Assembly: GCF_013377255.1 (NCBI RefSeq)
Contig: NZ_CP016614.1
Coordinates: 1,682,501-1,746,500, forward strand
Source of the DNA: Mannheimia granulomatis
GTDB taxonomy: Bacteria > Pseudomonadota > Gammaproteobacteria > Enterobacterales > Pasteurellaceae
Reading direction: 5' to 3'
Length of the DNA: 64,000 nt
Position numbers and translations under genes: made by a program
Part shown: positions 16,634 through 26,247 of the stretch, one piece after another
How the letters are laid out: every line of letters begins with the position of its first letter
Position numbering within the stretch: position 1 is the first letter of the stretch
The notes under the pieces: generated by a model
The model's input: the letters and a program-made list of their open reading frames with translations, nothing else
Database searches by the model: none
Told to the model about the DNA's origin: nothing

Positions 16634-19003
16634 ATGACATTTAAATCTATTGTAGCAAAATACTGTCGTTATTTTGATGTAGCAGATCCAAAACATTTTA
16701 CTTTACAGCAATGGTATCAAGTCGTTGCAGAAGGTTCCCTTGAGCTTATTTATAGCCAACCTACAACGAAACCGGCTGAATCCCGCCATGTAAACTACCT
16801 CTCTATGGAATTTTTAATCGGTCGTTTAACAGGCAATAATCTAATGAATTTGGGTTATTACAAACAAATTCGCGACTATCTTAAACAATATCAAGTTGAA
16901 TTAGTAGATGTTTTAGAACAAGAGCGTGATCCGGCACTTGGAAATGGTGGGCTAGGTCGTCTCGCCGCCTGTTTTTTAGACTCAATGGCAACTGTAGGAC
17001 AAAATGCAACAGGCTATGGTCTTTATTATCAATATGGTTTGTTTAAACAAAGTTTTAAAGACGGTATGCAAAAAGAGGCGCCAGATACTTGGGATCGTGA
17101 CAGCTACCCTTGGCATCGTTTTAATCCATCTAAAACCCGTCATATCGGGTTTGGTGGAAAAATCAAACAAATTAAAGCCGATCAATATGAATGGCAACCT
17201 AAATTGACTATTCAAGGCAAAGCTTTCGATTTACCGATCGTAGGTCATAAAAATAATATTGTTCAACCATTGCGTTTATGGCAGGCAGATAGTGATCAAT
17301 CCTTTGATTTCGATGCATTTAATGACGGCAAATTTTTAACGGCAGATAAAACGATTGTCAATGCAGCCGCACTTACGCAAGTACTTTACCCAAATGATAA
17401 CCATAAAGCAGGGCAAAAATTACGCTTGATGCAACAATACTTCCATTGTGCTTGTTCTATAGCAGATATTTTAGATCGTCACCTGACTGAAGGTCACTCA
17501 TTAGCCGATTTAGCTAAACACCAAGTGGTCCAACTTAACGATACACACCCGACCTTAGCAATACCTGAATTAATGCGGGTGCTATTAGATGAGCACGGGT
17601 TTGAGTGGGAGCAAGCGTGGGATATTTGTTCCAATACTTTTGCTTATACTAACCATACTTTATTACCTGAAGCGCTTGAACAATGGGATCAACGTCTGTT
17701 TAAGCAATTATTACCTCGCCACTACCAAATTGTGGAAAAAATTAATGATATTTTCCATGACAAAGTTCGTTCAGAATTTGGTGAAGATTCAAAAATTTGG
17801 GAAAAATTGGCTATCTTGTTTGACTATCGTGTGCGTATGGCTAACCTTTGTGTAGTAACCTGTTTCCGTGTCAACGGTGTTGCAGAAATTCACTCAGAGC
17901 TATTAGTGACCGATTTATTCCCGGAATACCACCAATTATTCCCGACCAAGTTCTGCAATGTAACTAACGGCATCACGCCTCGCCGTTGGATTCAACAAGC
18001 AAACCCACAATTAAGCGATTTATTGGATCGCACTTTAAAACAAGATTGGACACATAATCTGGAATTATTAAAAGGCATTGAAAAATATGCTGATGACTCC
18101 GGCTTTCGAGAAGAATATCAACATATTAAACATAATAACAAAATCATTTTAGCGAATGGAATACACAAAACATTAGGTTTAAACGTCAATCCAAATGCTA
18201 TTTTTGATGTACAAATCAAACGTTTCCATGAATATAAACGTCAACATTTAAATTTGTTAAATATTATTGCTACTTATCAATCATTAAAAGCAAATCCAAA
18301 TCAAGACTATACACCACGGTTATTCTTGTTCTCAGGTAAAGCTGCGCCTGGTTATTATTTGGCAAAAAATATTATTCATGCTATTAACAATGTGGCAGAT
18401 ATTATCAACAACGATAAACAGGTTAATGATCGACTACAAGTGACATTCTTACCAGATTATCGAGTCAGTCTTGCGGAAAAAATTATTCCGGCTGCCGATG
18501 TATCCGAACAGATCTCGATGGCAGGCAAAGAAGCTTCCGGTACCGGTAATATGAAATTGGCACTCAATGGTGCATTAACCTTAGGCACGTTAGACGGTGC
18601 TAATGTAGAAATTGCCGAGATGGTAGGTGAAGAGAATGTCTTTATCTTCGGACACACCGTAGAAAGTGTGCGGGAATTATTAGCTAAAGGTTATCAACCA
18701 AAAGCCTATTACAAGCAGAATCCTATACTGAAAAATGCAGTTGATTTCTTAGCTAAAGGAAAAGCATCCAAGGGGGATAAAAAGACATTCCAACTGATGC
18801 TAGACAGCCTACTAGAACGCGATCCATTCTTAGTTTTTGCTGATTTTGACAGCTACCGCCAAGCACAAGAGAAAATTGGTGTAGCTTATTTAGATCAAGA
18901 TGCTTGGCTACGTAGTGCGATTTTAAATACTGCTCGTTTAGGTGCATTTAGCTCAGATCGCTCAATTAAAGATTATCAACAACGTATTTGGTTAAATAGA
19001 TAA
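16634..19003 (+). CDS. malP: Maltodextrin phosphorylase MalP
   Basis: MalP releases glucose-1-phosphate from the non-reducing ends of maltodextrins. From the ATG at 16634 the protein is 789 residues (E. coli 797), starting MTFKSIVAKYCRY. This start has GGAGG at 16623-16627 with good spacing; the longer frame from 16577 would add a hydrophobic 19-residue leader inside the promoter and is rejected. Glycan-phosphorylase motifs include SMEFLIGR, DPALGNGGLGRLAACFLDS and the PLP-lysine segment EASGTGNMKLALNG (Lys near residue 641). It is cotranscribed with malQ, 69 bases downstream past a weak hairpin. MalP and MalQ together degrade cytoplasmic maltodextrins. Identification is secure. Confidence 0.97.
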   Translation: MTFKSIVAKYCRYFDVADPKHFTLQQWYQVVAEGSLELIYSQPTTKPAESRHVNYLSMEFLIGRLTGNNLMNLGYYKQIRDYLKQYQVELVDVLEQERDPALGNGGLGRLAACFLDSMATVGQNATGYGLYYQYGLFKQSFKDGMQKEAPDTWDRDSYPWHRFNPSKTRHIGFGGKIKQIKADQYEWQPKLTIQGKAFDLPIVGHKNNIVQPLRLWQADSDQSFDFDAFNDGKFLTADKTIVNAAALTQVLYPNDNHKAGQKLRLMQQYFHCACSIADILDRHLTEGHSLADLAKHQVVQLNDTHPTLAIPELMRVLLDEHGFEWEQAWDICSNTFAYTNHTLLPEALEQWDQRLFKQLLPRHYQIVEKINDIFHDKVRSEFGEDSKIWEKLAILFDYRVRMANLCVVTCFRVNGVAEIHSELLVTDLFPEYHQLFPTKFCNVTNGITPRRWIQQANPQLSDLLDRTLKQDWTHNLELLKGIEKYADDSGFREEYQHIKHNNKIILANGIHKTLGLNVNPNAIFDVQIKRFHEYKRQHLNLLNIIATYQSLKANPNQDYTPRLFLFSGKAAPGYYLAKNIIHAINNVADIINNDKQVNDRLQVTFLPDYRVSLAEKIIPAADVSEQISMAGKEASGTGNMKLALNGALTLGTLDGANVEIAEMVGEENVFIFGHTVESVRELLAKGYQPKAYYKQNPILKNAVDFLAKGKASKGDKKTFQLMLDSLLERDPFLVFADFDSYRQAQEKIGVAYLDQDAWLRSAILNTARLGAFSSDRSIKDYQQRIWLNR

Positions 19004-19010
19004 TTACCTC

Positions 19011-19043
19011 AGCGGCTTCTTTCCAATAAGAGGTCGCTTATTT
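19011..19043 (+). other. malP-malQ intercistronic hairpin
   Basis: AGCGGCTTCTT (19011-19021) pairs with AAGAGGTCGCT (19028-19038) over 11 bp with two G-U wobbles and a 6-base loop, followed by TATTTTC. It could attenuate transcription into malQ or stabilise malP mRNA. Confidence 0.5.
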
Positions 19044-19072
19044 TCTACTGTATTTCAATATGGAGAGAAATA

Positions 19073-21151
19073 ATGAAAATTACTGCCAAACAGTGCCATC
19101 AGGCAGGCATCATGCCCTATTTTTTCGATGAACGTGGTGTGAAAAAAAAGGCATCCGAAAAAATAAAACAAACATTATTCAAAGCTTTTAATGGTAATAT
19201 TCGAGCAAATATCACGCCGATTCCTGCGGTAAAAATTTTTTATCAACATCAACCTTGTTTTTTACCTTTTCACTTAGCGAATAAAAAACAGCCATTAACC
19301 GGAACTTGGCAATTACAATTAGAACATTCCACACAAATTATTTCCGGAAAAATAAAAACTCAGGGAATTACATTACCTAAAGACTTACCCTTAGGTTATC
19401 ATCAATTACAATTAAAAACCCTTAATAAGACTTTTAATTGCACCATTATTATTGCGCCTAAACATTGCTATCAACCACAAGCATTACTTGAACACAAAAA
19501 ATTATGGGGAACATTTCTACAACTCTATACGCTAAAATCTGAACATAACTGGGGAATTGGTGATTTTAGTGATTTAAAAAACTTTATCCAACAAATTGCT
19601 CCTTACCAAGCAGATTTTATCGGTTTAAATCCGATCCACTCGCTTTTTCCGGCAAACCCAGACTCAGCGAGCCCTTACAGCCCGTCTTCCCGCCAATGGC
19701 TGAATATTGCATATATTGATGTTAATCAGTTAGTAGAATTTAAGCAAAGTGATGAAGCTCAGGCTTGGTTTAAGTCTGCGGAAATCCAACAACAGTTATC
19801 TCAATTGCGTAACCAAGATTGGCTAAACTATGAGCAAATCATTCGATTAAAATTAAAGGGATTACGCTTTGCCTTTGCAAAATTTCAGCAAAATATGACC
19901 GCTTGTTCTCAACAAGCTTTCACCGAATTTGTCAAAAAAGGCGGCAAAAATCTACAAGTCCAAGCTACTTTTGATGCCCTCCATCAACATTTATCAAATC
20001 AATTTGCTAACCAATGGGGCTGGGATTTTTGGGCAAAAGACTACCAAGACTACAATTCCGCCACTGTACAGCGATTTAGAGAAGAGCATAAAGCAGAGGT
20101 AGAGTTTTACCTCTGGCTACAATTTATTGCCGATCAGCAATTGGCCGAATGTGATGCTCTCTGCCGCCAACAAAGAATGAGTATCGGAATGTATCGGGAT
20201 CTCGCCGTTGGCGTAAGCCCGAATGGTGCAGAAACATGGAGCGACAAACAACTTTATTGCTTAAACGCTTCTGTCGGCGCACCACCCGATGTATTAGGTC
20301 CGCAAGGACAAAATTGGGGGTTAACACCAATGAATCCTCACATATTAAAACAGCAAGCCTACCGCCCTTTTATTGAACTTGTCAGAGCCAATATGAAACA
20401 TTGTGGTGCTTTGCGACTTGATCATATTATGTCCTTATTACGTTTATGGTGGATCCCAAAAGGTGATAGTGCGGTTAACGGGGCTTATATACGTTATCCG
20501 GTAGATGATTTAATTGCCATCCTGGCACTTGAAAGCCAACGCCATCAATGCTTGATTATAGGTGAGGATTTAGGCACAGTGCCAAAAGAAATTGTAAGTA
20601 AACTAAAAAATGCAGGCATTTTGTCTTACAAAATCTTCTACTTTGAATTTGACGAACATGGCCAAAGCCGTGATTTGCAGCATTATCCTTATCAAGCAAT
20701 GACAACATTAAGCACTCATGATTTACCAACTATTAACGGTTATTGGCGAGGCTATGATTTTGAATTAGGCGAAAAATTCGGCGTATATCCGAATGCAGAT
20801 ATTCTGGCAATTCTGAAGCAAGAACGGGTAAATGCAAAAGCGAAAATATTAAAACGACTAAAGCAACATAATGTCACGATAGAACCTGAAATCAACGAAC
20901 AGCTCAATTCCGCGGTAAATACCTCATTTATTCACCGTTTACAAACGTATGTAGCAAATGTGAGTAGCGGACTATTCGGCTTCCAACCTGAAGATTGGTT
21001 GGGCATGACCGAACCGGTTAATATACCGGGAACCAGTACGCAATATGCCAACTGGCGACGACGCTTGAATGTAAACGTTGAAGATATTTTTGCTGATACA
21101 GATATCCAAGATTTATTGAAAAAAATTAACGATATCCGTAAAGGGAAATAA
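19073..21151 (+). CDS. malQ: 4-alpha-glucanotransferase (amylomaltase) MalQ
   Basis: MalQ transfers maltosyl and longer dextrinyl groups between maltodextrins and releases glucose, feeding MalP. The 692-residue product (E. coli 694) has an N-terminal beta-sandwich-like domain (about residues 40-135) ahead of the GH77 barrel. Barrel motifs include WGIGDFSDLK, SPYSPSSRQWLN, the nucleophile region ALRLDHIMSLLRLWWIP, acid/base region IIGEDLGTVP, and LSTHDLPTINGYWRG. A GGAGAG ribosome site precedes the ATG at 19073. A perfect uptake core at 19898-19906 reads as Thr-Ala-Cys. A strong terminator follows. A separate small protein at 33573-33860 resembles this protein's N-terminal domain. Identification is secure. 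Confidence 0.96.
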   Translation: MKITAKQCHQAGIMPYFFDERGVKKKASEKIKQTLFKAFNGNIRANITPIPAVKIFYQHQPCFLPFHLANKKQPLTGTWQLQLEHSTQIISGKIKTQGITLPKDLPLGYHQLQLKTLNKTFNCTIIIAPKHCYQPQALLEHKKLWGTFLQLYTLKSEHNWGIGDFSDLKNFIQQIAPYQADFIGLNPIHSLFPANPDSASPYSPSSRQWLNIAYIDVNQLVEFKQSDEAQAWFKSAEIQQQLSQLRNQDWLNYEQIIRLKLKGLRFAFAKFQQNMTACSQQAFTEFVKKGGKNLQVQATFDALHQHLSNQFANQWGWDFWAKDYQDYNSATVQRFREEHKAEVEFYLWLQFIADQQLAECDALCRQQRMSIGMYRDLAVGVSPNGAETWSDKQLYCLNASVGAPPDVLGPQGQNWGLTPMNPHILKQQAYRPFIELVRANMKHCGALRLDHIMSLLRLWWIPKGDSAVNGAYIRYPVDDLIAILALESQRHQCLIIGEDLGTVPKEIVSKLKNAGILSYKIFYFEFDEHGQSRDLQHYPYQAMTTLSTHDLPTINGYWRGYDFELGEKFGVYPNADILAILKQERVNAKAKILKRLKQHNVTIEPEINEQLNSAVNTSFIHRLQTYVANVSSGLFGFQPEDWLGMTEPVNIPGTSTQYANWRRRLNVNVEDIFADTDIQDLLKKINDIRKGK

Positions 21152-21187
21152 CAAATATTATCTAAATGATATACACAATAAAAAGGA

Positions 21188-21213
21188 AAGGCGACTAATA
21201 GTCGCCTTGTTTT
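21188..21213 (+). terminator. Rho-independent terminator after malQ
   Basis: AAGGCGACT (21188-21196) and AGTCGCCTT (21200-21208) form a perfect 9-bp stem with a 3-base loop, followed by GTTTT. It ends the malPQ operon. Confidence 0.85.
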
Positions 21214-21298
21214 ATCTCAATCCAAACTAAAATTTCCGACGTGCTTTTATTTACAAAATAATCACCAAATTTAACCGCTTGTTTTAAGTAAGCTTCCA

Positions 21299-22957
21299 CT
21301 ACCCCGCCACCCATAGCATTATCGCCAGTATCTGTGGCAGCATGATGCGTAAGAACATGACCAGTGGGTAAACAGTAGCGTAAGAAAGTGCGGCAGCACC
21401 GTTGCCTTCTTTAATTTCATTAGCGAAGGCGAGAGCCGGTGGGTCAGTCATTGAACCTGCGAGTAATCCACAAAGGGTGAGGTAATTCAATTTGCCATAA
21501 AGTCTGGCAATCAAGCCTGTGATCATCAGCGGAATAAAGGTAATCATAGCGCCATAGAGAATCCATTCCATACCTTCACTGCTGAGCAAAGTTTCAAGGA
21601 ATCGCCCGCCTGATTTTAAACCTACTACCGCTAAGAAAAGCACAATTCCGATTTCACGTAAGGCAAGATTCGCACTTGGTGGCATAAACCAATAGAGTTT
21701 ACCGAAGCTACCGATACGAGCCAAAATTAATGCTACAACCAAAGGCCCGCCGGCTAAGCCGAGCTTTAATGCCACAGGGAAACCGGGTAAATAAATAGGC
21801 ACCGAACCTAATAATACCCCTAATCCGATACCGATAAAAATCGGCAGCATTTGTACTTGTTGTAATTTAGATTGTGCATTGCCAATAATGCCCATTACTG
21901 TTTCAATATCAACCTGACGACCAACTAAATTCAGTACATCACCGAATTGCAGAGTCATATCACCATTTGGAACCAACTCTACTCCTGCTCGATTGAGACG
22001 TGAAATTACGACATCATATTTGCCTTTAAGCATTAGTTGGCGAATTTGTTTACCAAAAACTTTTTCATTGGTTACCACTGCACGTTCTGAACGGTAAATC
22101 GTACCTTTAGTTGAAACCGATACATCAGCTACTTCACCTAAAATGATCTGCATTTTATGTAACGCAGCTTCTTCTCCAACTAAATGTAATATATCGCCAA
22201 CTTGTAATACTGTATCAATTTTAGGGATAGAGAGTTCATCGCCTCGTTTTAGTCGAGAATAAGAAACCTCATGCAAATCGAAATCCGGTAACTGATTGAG
22301 TTTTAGCCCATTAATATTCGGATTAGTTAAGCGAACATTCAAACTATTAAGTTGCTCTTTACCGGGATTTTGTTCTTGATTAAATGCTTCTGCTTCTTTA
22401 TCTATATTGATTTTTAATAGGATACGAACCAACCACATCGTAAGCAAAATCCCGATAATGCCAAAAGGATAAGCAATTGCATAGCTCATCCCCATAATTT
22501 CGGTCACATTGCTATTACTTAATTCAGACAGAACCTGCTGTCCTGCCCCTAAAGAAGGCGTATTGGTTACCGCACCGGAGAATATCCCTAAAATTACCGG
22601 TAAAGGCACATTAAAGAATTTGTGAATAAGTACTACTAATACACCGCTTAACAGTACGATTAATACTGCAAAAGCATTTAGCTTTAAGCCGGAATGTTTA
22701 AGCGATGCAAAAAAGCCGGGCCCCACTTGGATACCAATCGAATAAACAAACAAAATCAAGCCAAACTCTTGAATAAAATGCAAAGTATGAGCGTCAAGTT
22801 TGATATCAAACTGCCCCATAAAATGGGAGACCAATAATCCACCAAAGAGTACCCCCCCGATACCCAATCCAACTCCTCTTACCTTAATATGCCCAATCCA
22901 CAATCCTAATACTGCCACTAAAGATAACAAACTGACAGTAAGTGCAATTTCGCTCAT
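21299..22957 (-). CDS. yidE: AspT/YidE/YbjL-family putative transporter (YidE type)
   Basis: This inner-membrane protein of unknown substrate belongs to the family that includes the AspT aspartate:alanine antiporter. The 552-residue product closely follows E. coli YidE in segments such as IQEFGLILFVYSIGIQVGPG, GIFSGAVTNTPSLGAGQQ and YWFMPPSANLALREIGIVLF. The layout is five or six N-terminal helices, two cytoplasmic TrkA-C (RCK_C) domains between about residues 190 and 370 (each with an LQ(V/F)GD(I/V)LxLVG strand-turn), then a second helical bundle containing GLLAGSMTDPPALAFA. It is convergent with malQ and probably monocistronic. The family is clear; substrate is unknown. Confidence 0.92.
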   Translation of the reverse strand: MSEIALTVSLLSLVAVLGLWIGHIKVRGVGLGIGGVLFGGLLVSHFMGQFDIKLDAHTLHFIQEFGLILFVYSIGIQVGPGFFASLKHSGLKLNAFAVLIVLLSGVLVVLIHKFFNVPLPVILGIFSGAVTNTPSLGAGQQVLSELSNSNVTEIMGMSYAIAYPFGIIGILLTMWLVRILLKINIDKEAEAFNQEQNPGKEQLNSLNVRLTNPNINGLKLNQLPDFDLHEVSYSRLKRGDELSIPKIDTVLQVGDILHLVGEEAALHKMQIILGEVADVSVSTKGTIYRSERAVVTNEKVFGKQIRQLMLKGKYDVVISRLNRAGVELVPNGDMTLQFGDVLNLVGRQVDIETVMGIIGNAQSKLQQVQMLPIFIGIGLGVLLGSVPIYLPGFPVALKLGLAGGPLVVALILARIGSFGKLYWFMPPSANLALREIGIVLFLAVVGLKSGGRFLETLLSSEGMEWILYGAMITFIPLMITGLIARLYGKLNYLTLCGLLAGSMTDPPALAFANEIKEGNGAAALSYATVYPLVMFLRIMLPQILAIMLWVAG

Positions 22958-23187
22958 TACAGCCTCTCTTTAATATAAAATACCTCCAAAATGGTAGCTT
23001 ATTCTAACAAATCTCTACACGTAAAAATGCGATCTATGTCAAAAAACGGAATATTGATAGCAACACTGCACTGCCACACACCAAAGTAAAATTTCAAAAA
23101 AGTTCCCCAATTGCAAAAAAATTCTCGACAACTTATTTTTTTTCAGTAAATTAAATAAGTTTTATATTACTTAAGGAAACAAACACA

Positions 23188-24564
23188 ATGTTATCAAACG
23201 AAGTTTTTATTTCGATTATCGTTTTGTTAGTGCTGAGTTTACTCAGAATTAACGTGGTAATCGCATTGATTATTTCTGCATTAACTTGCGGAATGATTGG
23301 CAATTTAGAAGTCGAAGGTGTGGGCTTTGCTGATGCCTTAGATAAAACGATTAAAAGTTTCACCGGAGGCTTAGGTGGCGGTGCAGAAACCGCGATGAAC
23401 TATGCTGTTTTAGGTGCTTTTGCGGTTGCGCTTTCAAAATCAGGCGTAACTGATTTACTCGCTTATAAAGTGATTAAATCCTTCGGTCACAGCCCGTCAG
23501 GACGTTCGGTATTTTGGTTTAAATATATCGTACTCTTTGTATTGACCGGCTTTGCAATGTCTTCGCAAAACTTAATTCCGATTCATATTGCCTTCATTCC
23601 GATTTTGGTTCCGCCACTGTTAAGCGTCATGAATAAATTACAGATTGACCGCCGTGCAGTTGCCTGTGCATTAACCTTTGGCTTAACAGCAACTTATATG
23701 TTAATTCCGGCAGGTTTCGGACAAATCTTTATTGAAAGTATTTTGGTTAAGAACATTAACCAAGCCGGGGAGCAATTCCAATTAGTCGCCACCACGCCTG
23801 AAATGACTAAAGCAATGCTAATTCCGGTTTCGGGTATGATTTTAGGTTTATTATTTGCATTTTTTGTTTCTTATCGCAAACCACGTACTTACGTAGAACC
23901 ACAAGCAGAGCTAACTGTAGATAATATCGAAGCACGTGTTGCCAATATTAAGCCATTCCACATTGGTATTAGTATTATTGCGATTATCACCACCTGTTCT
24001 ATCCAATTAGCCACTAACTCAACCATTATCGGGGGATTAGCCGGTTTAGTCATTTTCGCATTTGGCGGCGTATTTAAATTAAAACAAAGCAACGATGTTT
24101 TCCAAGACGGCTTACGTTTAATGGCAATGATTGGCTTTGTGATGATTGCAGCCTCCGGCTTTGCCGGCGTGGTGAATTCTACCGGTGGCGTACCTGAATT
24201 AGTAGAAAGTTTACGTACGGTAATTAGTTCAAAAGAAATGGCGGCTCTATTAATGCTAGTAGTCGGTTTGTTTATCACAATGGGAATTGGCTCATCATTC
24301 TCAACAGTGCCGATTATTACTTCAATCTACGTGCCACTTTGTGTTTCTTTTGGTTTCTCACCACTTGCAACAATGTCTATTATTGGTGTTGCCGCCGCGT
24401 TAGGCGATGCAGGTTCTCCGGCTTCTGACTCAACACTTGGTCCAACATCAGGCTTAAATGCAGACGGTAAGCACGAGCATATTTGGGATTCAGTAGTGCC
24501 AACCTTTATTCACTTTAATATTCCATTATTAGTGTTTGGTTGGATTGCAGCAATGACACTTTAA
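23188..24564 (+). CDS. Na+/H+ antiporter (NhaC/YuiF-like) family membrane protein
   Basis: The 458-residue polytopic protein resembles the H. influenzae HI0325-type members annotated as Na+/H+ antiporter family. It has about eleven to twelve hydrophobic segments, an N-terminal LSLLRINVVIALIISALTCG helix pair, and conserved GGLGGGAETAMNYAVLGAFA and SSQNLIPIHIAFIPILVPPL segments, plus a C-terminal ALGDAGSPASDSTLGPTSGL motif. Related Bacillus YuiF-type proteins have been linked to amino-acid transport, so substrate could be an amino acid or ion. The ATG at 23188 follows AAGGAAAC. The 230-base gap before it is AT-rich and holds the divergent promoters with yidE. A perfect hairpin follows. Family moderately sure; function not. 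Confidence 0.8.
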   Translation: MLSNEVFISIIVLLVLSLLRINVVIALIISALTCGMIGNLEVEGVGFADALDKTIKSFTGGLGGGAETAMNYAVLGAFAVALSKSGVTDLLAYKVIKSFGHSPSGRSVFWFKYIVLFVLTGFAMSSQNLIPIHIAFIPILVPPLLSVMNKLQIDRRAVACALTFGLTATYMLIPAGFGQIFIESILVKNINQAGEQFQLVATTPEMTKAMLIPVSGMILGLLFAFFVSYRKPRTYVEPQAELTVDNIEARVANIKPFHIGISIIAIITTCSIQLATNSTIIGGLAGLVIFAFGGVFKLKQSNDVFQDGLRLMAMIGFVMIAASGFAGVVNSTGGVPELVESLRTVISSKEMAALLMLVVGLFITMGIGSSFSTVPIITSIYVPLCVSFGFSPLATMSIIGVAAALGDAGSPASDSTLGPTSGLNADGKHEHIWDSVVPTFIHFNIPLLVFGWIAAMTL

Positions 24565-24590
24565 GTTATAATACGCAAAATTTTGTTAGA

Positions 24591-24625
24591 AAAAGACCGC
24601 TTGTAAGCTGCAAGCGGTCTATTTT
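24591..24625. terminator. Uptake-signal hairpin terminator
   Basis: AGACCGCTTG (24594-24603) and CAAGCGGTCT (24611-24620) form a perfect 10-bp stem with a 7-base loop, flanked by A-run and ATTTT. Both arms are uptake-signal cores. This is the tightest such pair in the window and a convincing terminator for the antiporter gene. Confidence 0.85.
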
Positions 24626-24662
24626 CATTTATTTTTTGCAAACCCTACGATTAGGATTACAA

Positions 24663-25466
24663 ATGAAATTTATCTCTTTCAACATTAACGGATTACGTGC
24701 CAGACCGCACCAACTTGAAGCGATTATTGAAAAACATCAACCCGATGTGATTGGCTTGCAGGAAATTAAAGTTGCCGATGAAGATTTCCCCTACGATTTA
24801 GTGAATCATTTGGGCTACCACGTTTTTCACCACGGGCAAAAAGGGCATTATGGTGTAGCGCTTCTAACAAAACAAGAGCCGCTGGCTGTACGTAAAGGTT
24901 TCCCAACCGATGACATAGATGCTCAAAAACGAATGATTATGGCTGATATTGAAACAGAATTTGGCATCCTCACTGTATTAAACGGTTATTTTCCACAAGG
25001 TGAAAGCCGCACACATGAAACTAAATTTCCGGCAAAACAGAAATTCTATTCCGACTTACAACATTACTTGGAAAGCGAATTAAAGCCAGAAAACCCAATT
25101 ATCATTATGGGCGATATGAATATCAGCCCTACAGACTTAGATATTGGGATTGGAGAAGCGAATCGCAAACGTTGGCTTCGTGATGGAAAATGTTCATTCT
25201 TACCGGAAGAGCGCGAATGGTTAGCACGTTTACACAGCTTCGGTTTAGTCGATACATTCCGTGCGGCAAATCCGGAAATCAATGATAAATTCTCATGGTT
25301 TGATTATAGATCAAAAGGCTTTGACGATAACAGAGGCTTACGTATTGATCTAATTCTAGCTTCAAAAATGCTAGCCGAGCGCTGTATAGAAACCGGTATT
25401 GATTTAGAAATTCGAGCAATGGAAAAACCGTCTGACCACTCACCTGTTTGGGCAACCTTTAAATAA
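24663..25466 (+). CDS. xthA: Exodeoxyribonuclease III
   Basis: XthA is the main AP endonuclease and a 3'-to-5' exonuclease in base-excision repair. From the ATG at 24663 the protein is 267 residues (E. coli 268), starting MKFISFNINGLRARPHQLEA. The open frame reaches back to 24540, but that adds 41 residues overlapping the preceding gene and its terminator, so 24663 is chosen. Catalytic motifs are Glu34 in GLQEIKV, GDMNISP, the SWFDYRS segment, and SDHSPV with the Asp-His pair near the C-terminus. It stands alone between two uptake-signal hairpins. Identification is secure. Confidence 0.97.
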   Translation: MKFISFNINGLRARPHQLEAIIEKHQPDVIGLQEIKVADEDFPYDLVNHLGYHVFHHGQKGHYGVALLTKQEPLAVRKGFPTDDIDAQKRMIMADIETEFGILTVLNGYFPQGESRTHETKFPAKQKFYSDLQHYLESELKPENPIIIMGDMNISPTDLDIGIGEANRKRWLRDGKCSFLPEEREWLARLHSFGLVDTFRAANPEINDKFSWFDYRSKGFDDNRGLRIDLILASKMLAERCIETGIDLEIRAMEKPSDHSPVWATFK

Positions 25467-25490
25467 TTTGTAAAAAATTTATATTTTTTG

Positions 25491-25534
25491 ACCGCTTGTA
25501 GGGCTGAAGTTAGACTTTACAAGCGGTTATTTTT
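25491..25534 (+). terminator. Uptake-signal hairpin terminator after xthA
   Basis: ACCGCTTGTA (25491-25500) pairs exactly with TACAAGCGGT (25518-25527) across a 17-base loop, followed by TATTTTTT. It also separates xthA from the lptC operon. Confidence 0.8.
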
Positions 25535-25633
25535 TAGAAAATTTTGCACATTTCTGCCCTTAAGATTGTCTACTATAACACTATCTAAATTTATGCTACA
25601 ATCAATCTCTATTTTTAAGCCATTTTAAGATTT

Positions 25634-26218
25634 ATGAATACACGTTTAACTGTAGTTTTATTACTTATTGTTGCTGTGCTAGGTGGGTGGTATTACAGCC
25701 TGCAAGAAAAAGACAATAGCGGACTTGACCAACTGATCAAAAAAGAGGGCCAGCCCGAATATGTGGGGAATAAAATGTCTACCTCGGTTTATGATCTAAC
25801 AGGTAAACCGCAATATTTTGCACAAGCCGATGAAATTAAACGTTATGAATCTACCGAGCGAACCGAATTTTTAAAGCCATTTATTGAGCTTTTCGCCAAA
25901 GATTCAGATGTAAAGCAGTGGAAAGTGAGTGCAGATCACGCTGAAATTACTAAAGATAAGATCTTAAATTTAACCGGTAATGTGCAACTGAATGCTTTAG
26001 ACCCACTCTCTCGCTTACAAAAAATCTCTACCGATAAATTAACCGTCGATTTAAACACTCAGGATATTTTTACTGAAAGTACGGTCAAATCAGTAGGTCT
26101 GGGCTTTACAACTACCGGTGTGGGGCTAAAAGGAAATTTAAAGCAACAGGTAGCAACATTACAAAAAGATGTAAAATCATATCTTGAGCCAACGATTATC
26201 AAACAAACTCAAGAATAA
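25634..26218 (+). CDS. lptC: Lipopolysaccharide export system protein LptC
   Basis: LptC is the bitopic inner-membrane protein that receives LPS from LptB2FG and passes it to LptA. The 194-residue product has one N-terminal membrane anchor (residues 5-22, RLTVVLLLIVAVLGGWYYSL) and a periplasmic beta-jellyroll with the characteristic YDLTGKPQYFAQADEIKRYE and HAEITKDKILNLTGNVQL segments. Length matches E. coli LptC (191). It heads lptC-lptA-lptB-ptsN-rapZ, with a 29-base gap to lptA. In E. coli kdsC precedes lptC; here it is absent, and the upstream gene is xthA. Identification is secure by sequence and order. Confidence 0.95.
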   Translation: MNTRLTVVLLLIVAVLGGWYYSLQEKDNSGLDQLIKKEGQPEYVGNKMSTSVYDLTGKPQYFAQADEIKRYESTERTEFLKPFIELFAKDSDVKQWKVSADHAEITKDKILNLTGNVQLNALDPLSRLQKISTDKLTVDLNTQDIFTESTVKSVGLGFTTTGVGLKGNLKQQVATLQKDVKSYLEPTIIKQTQE

Positions 26219-26247
26219 CCAATTCGCTTTTTCAATAAGGAAAAATA

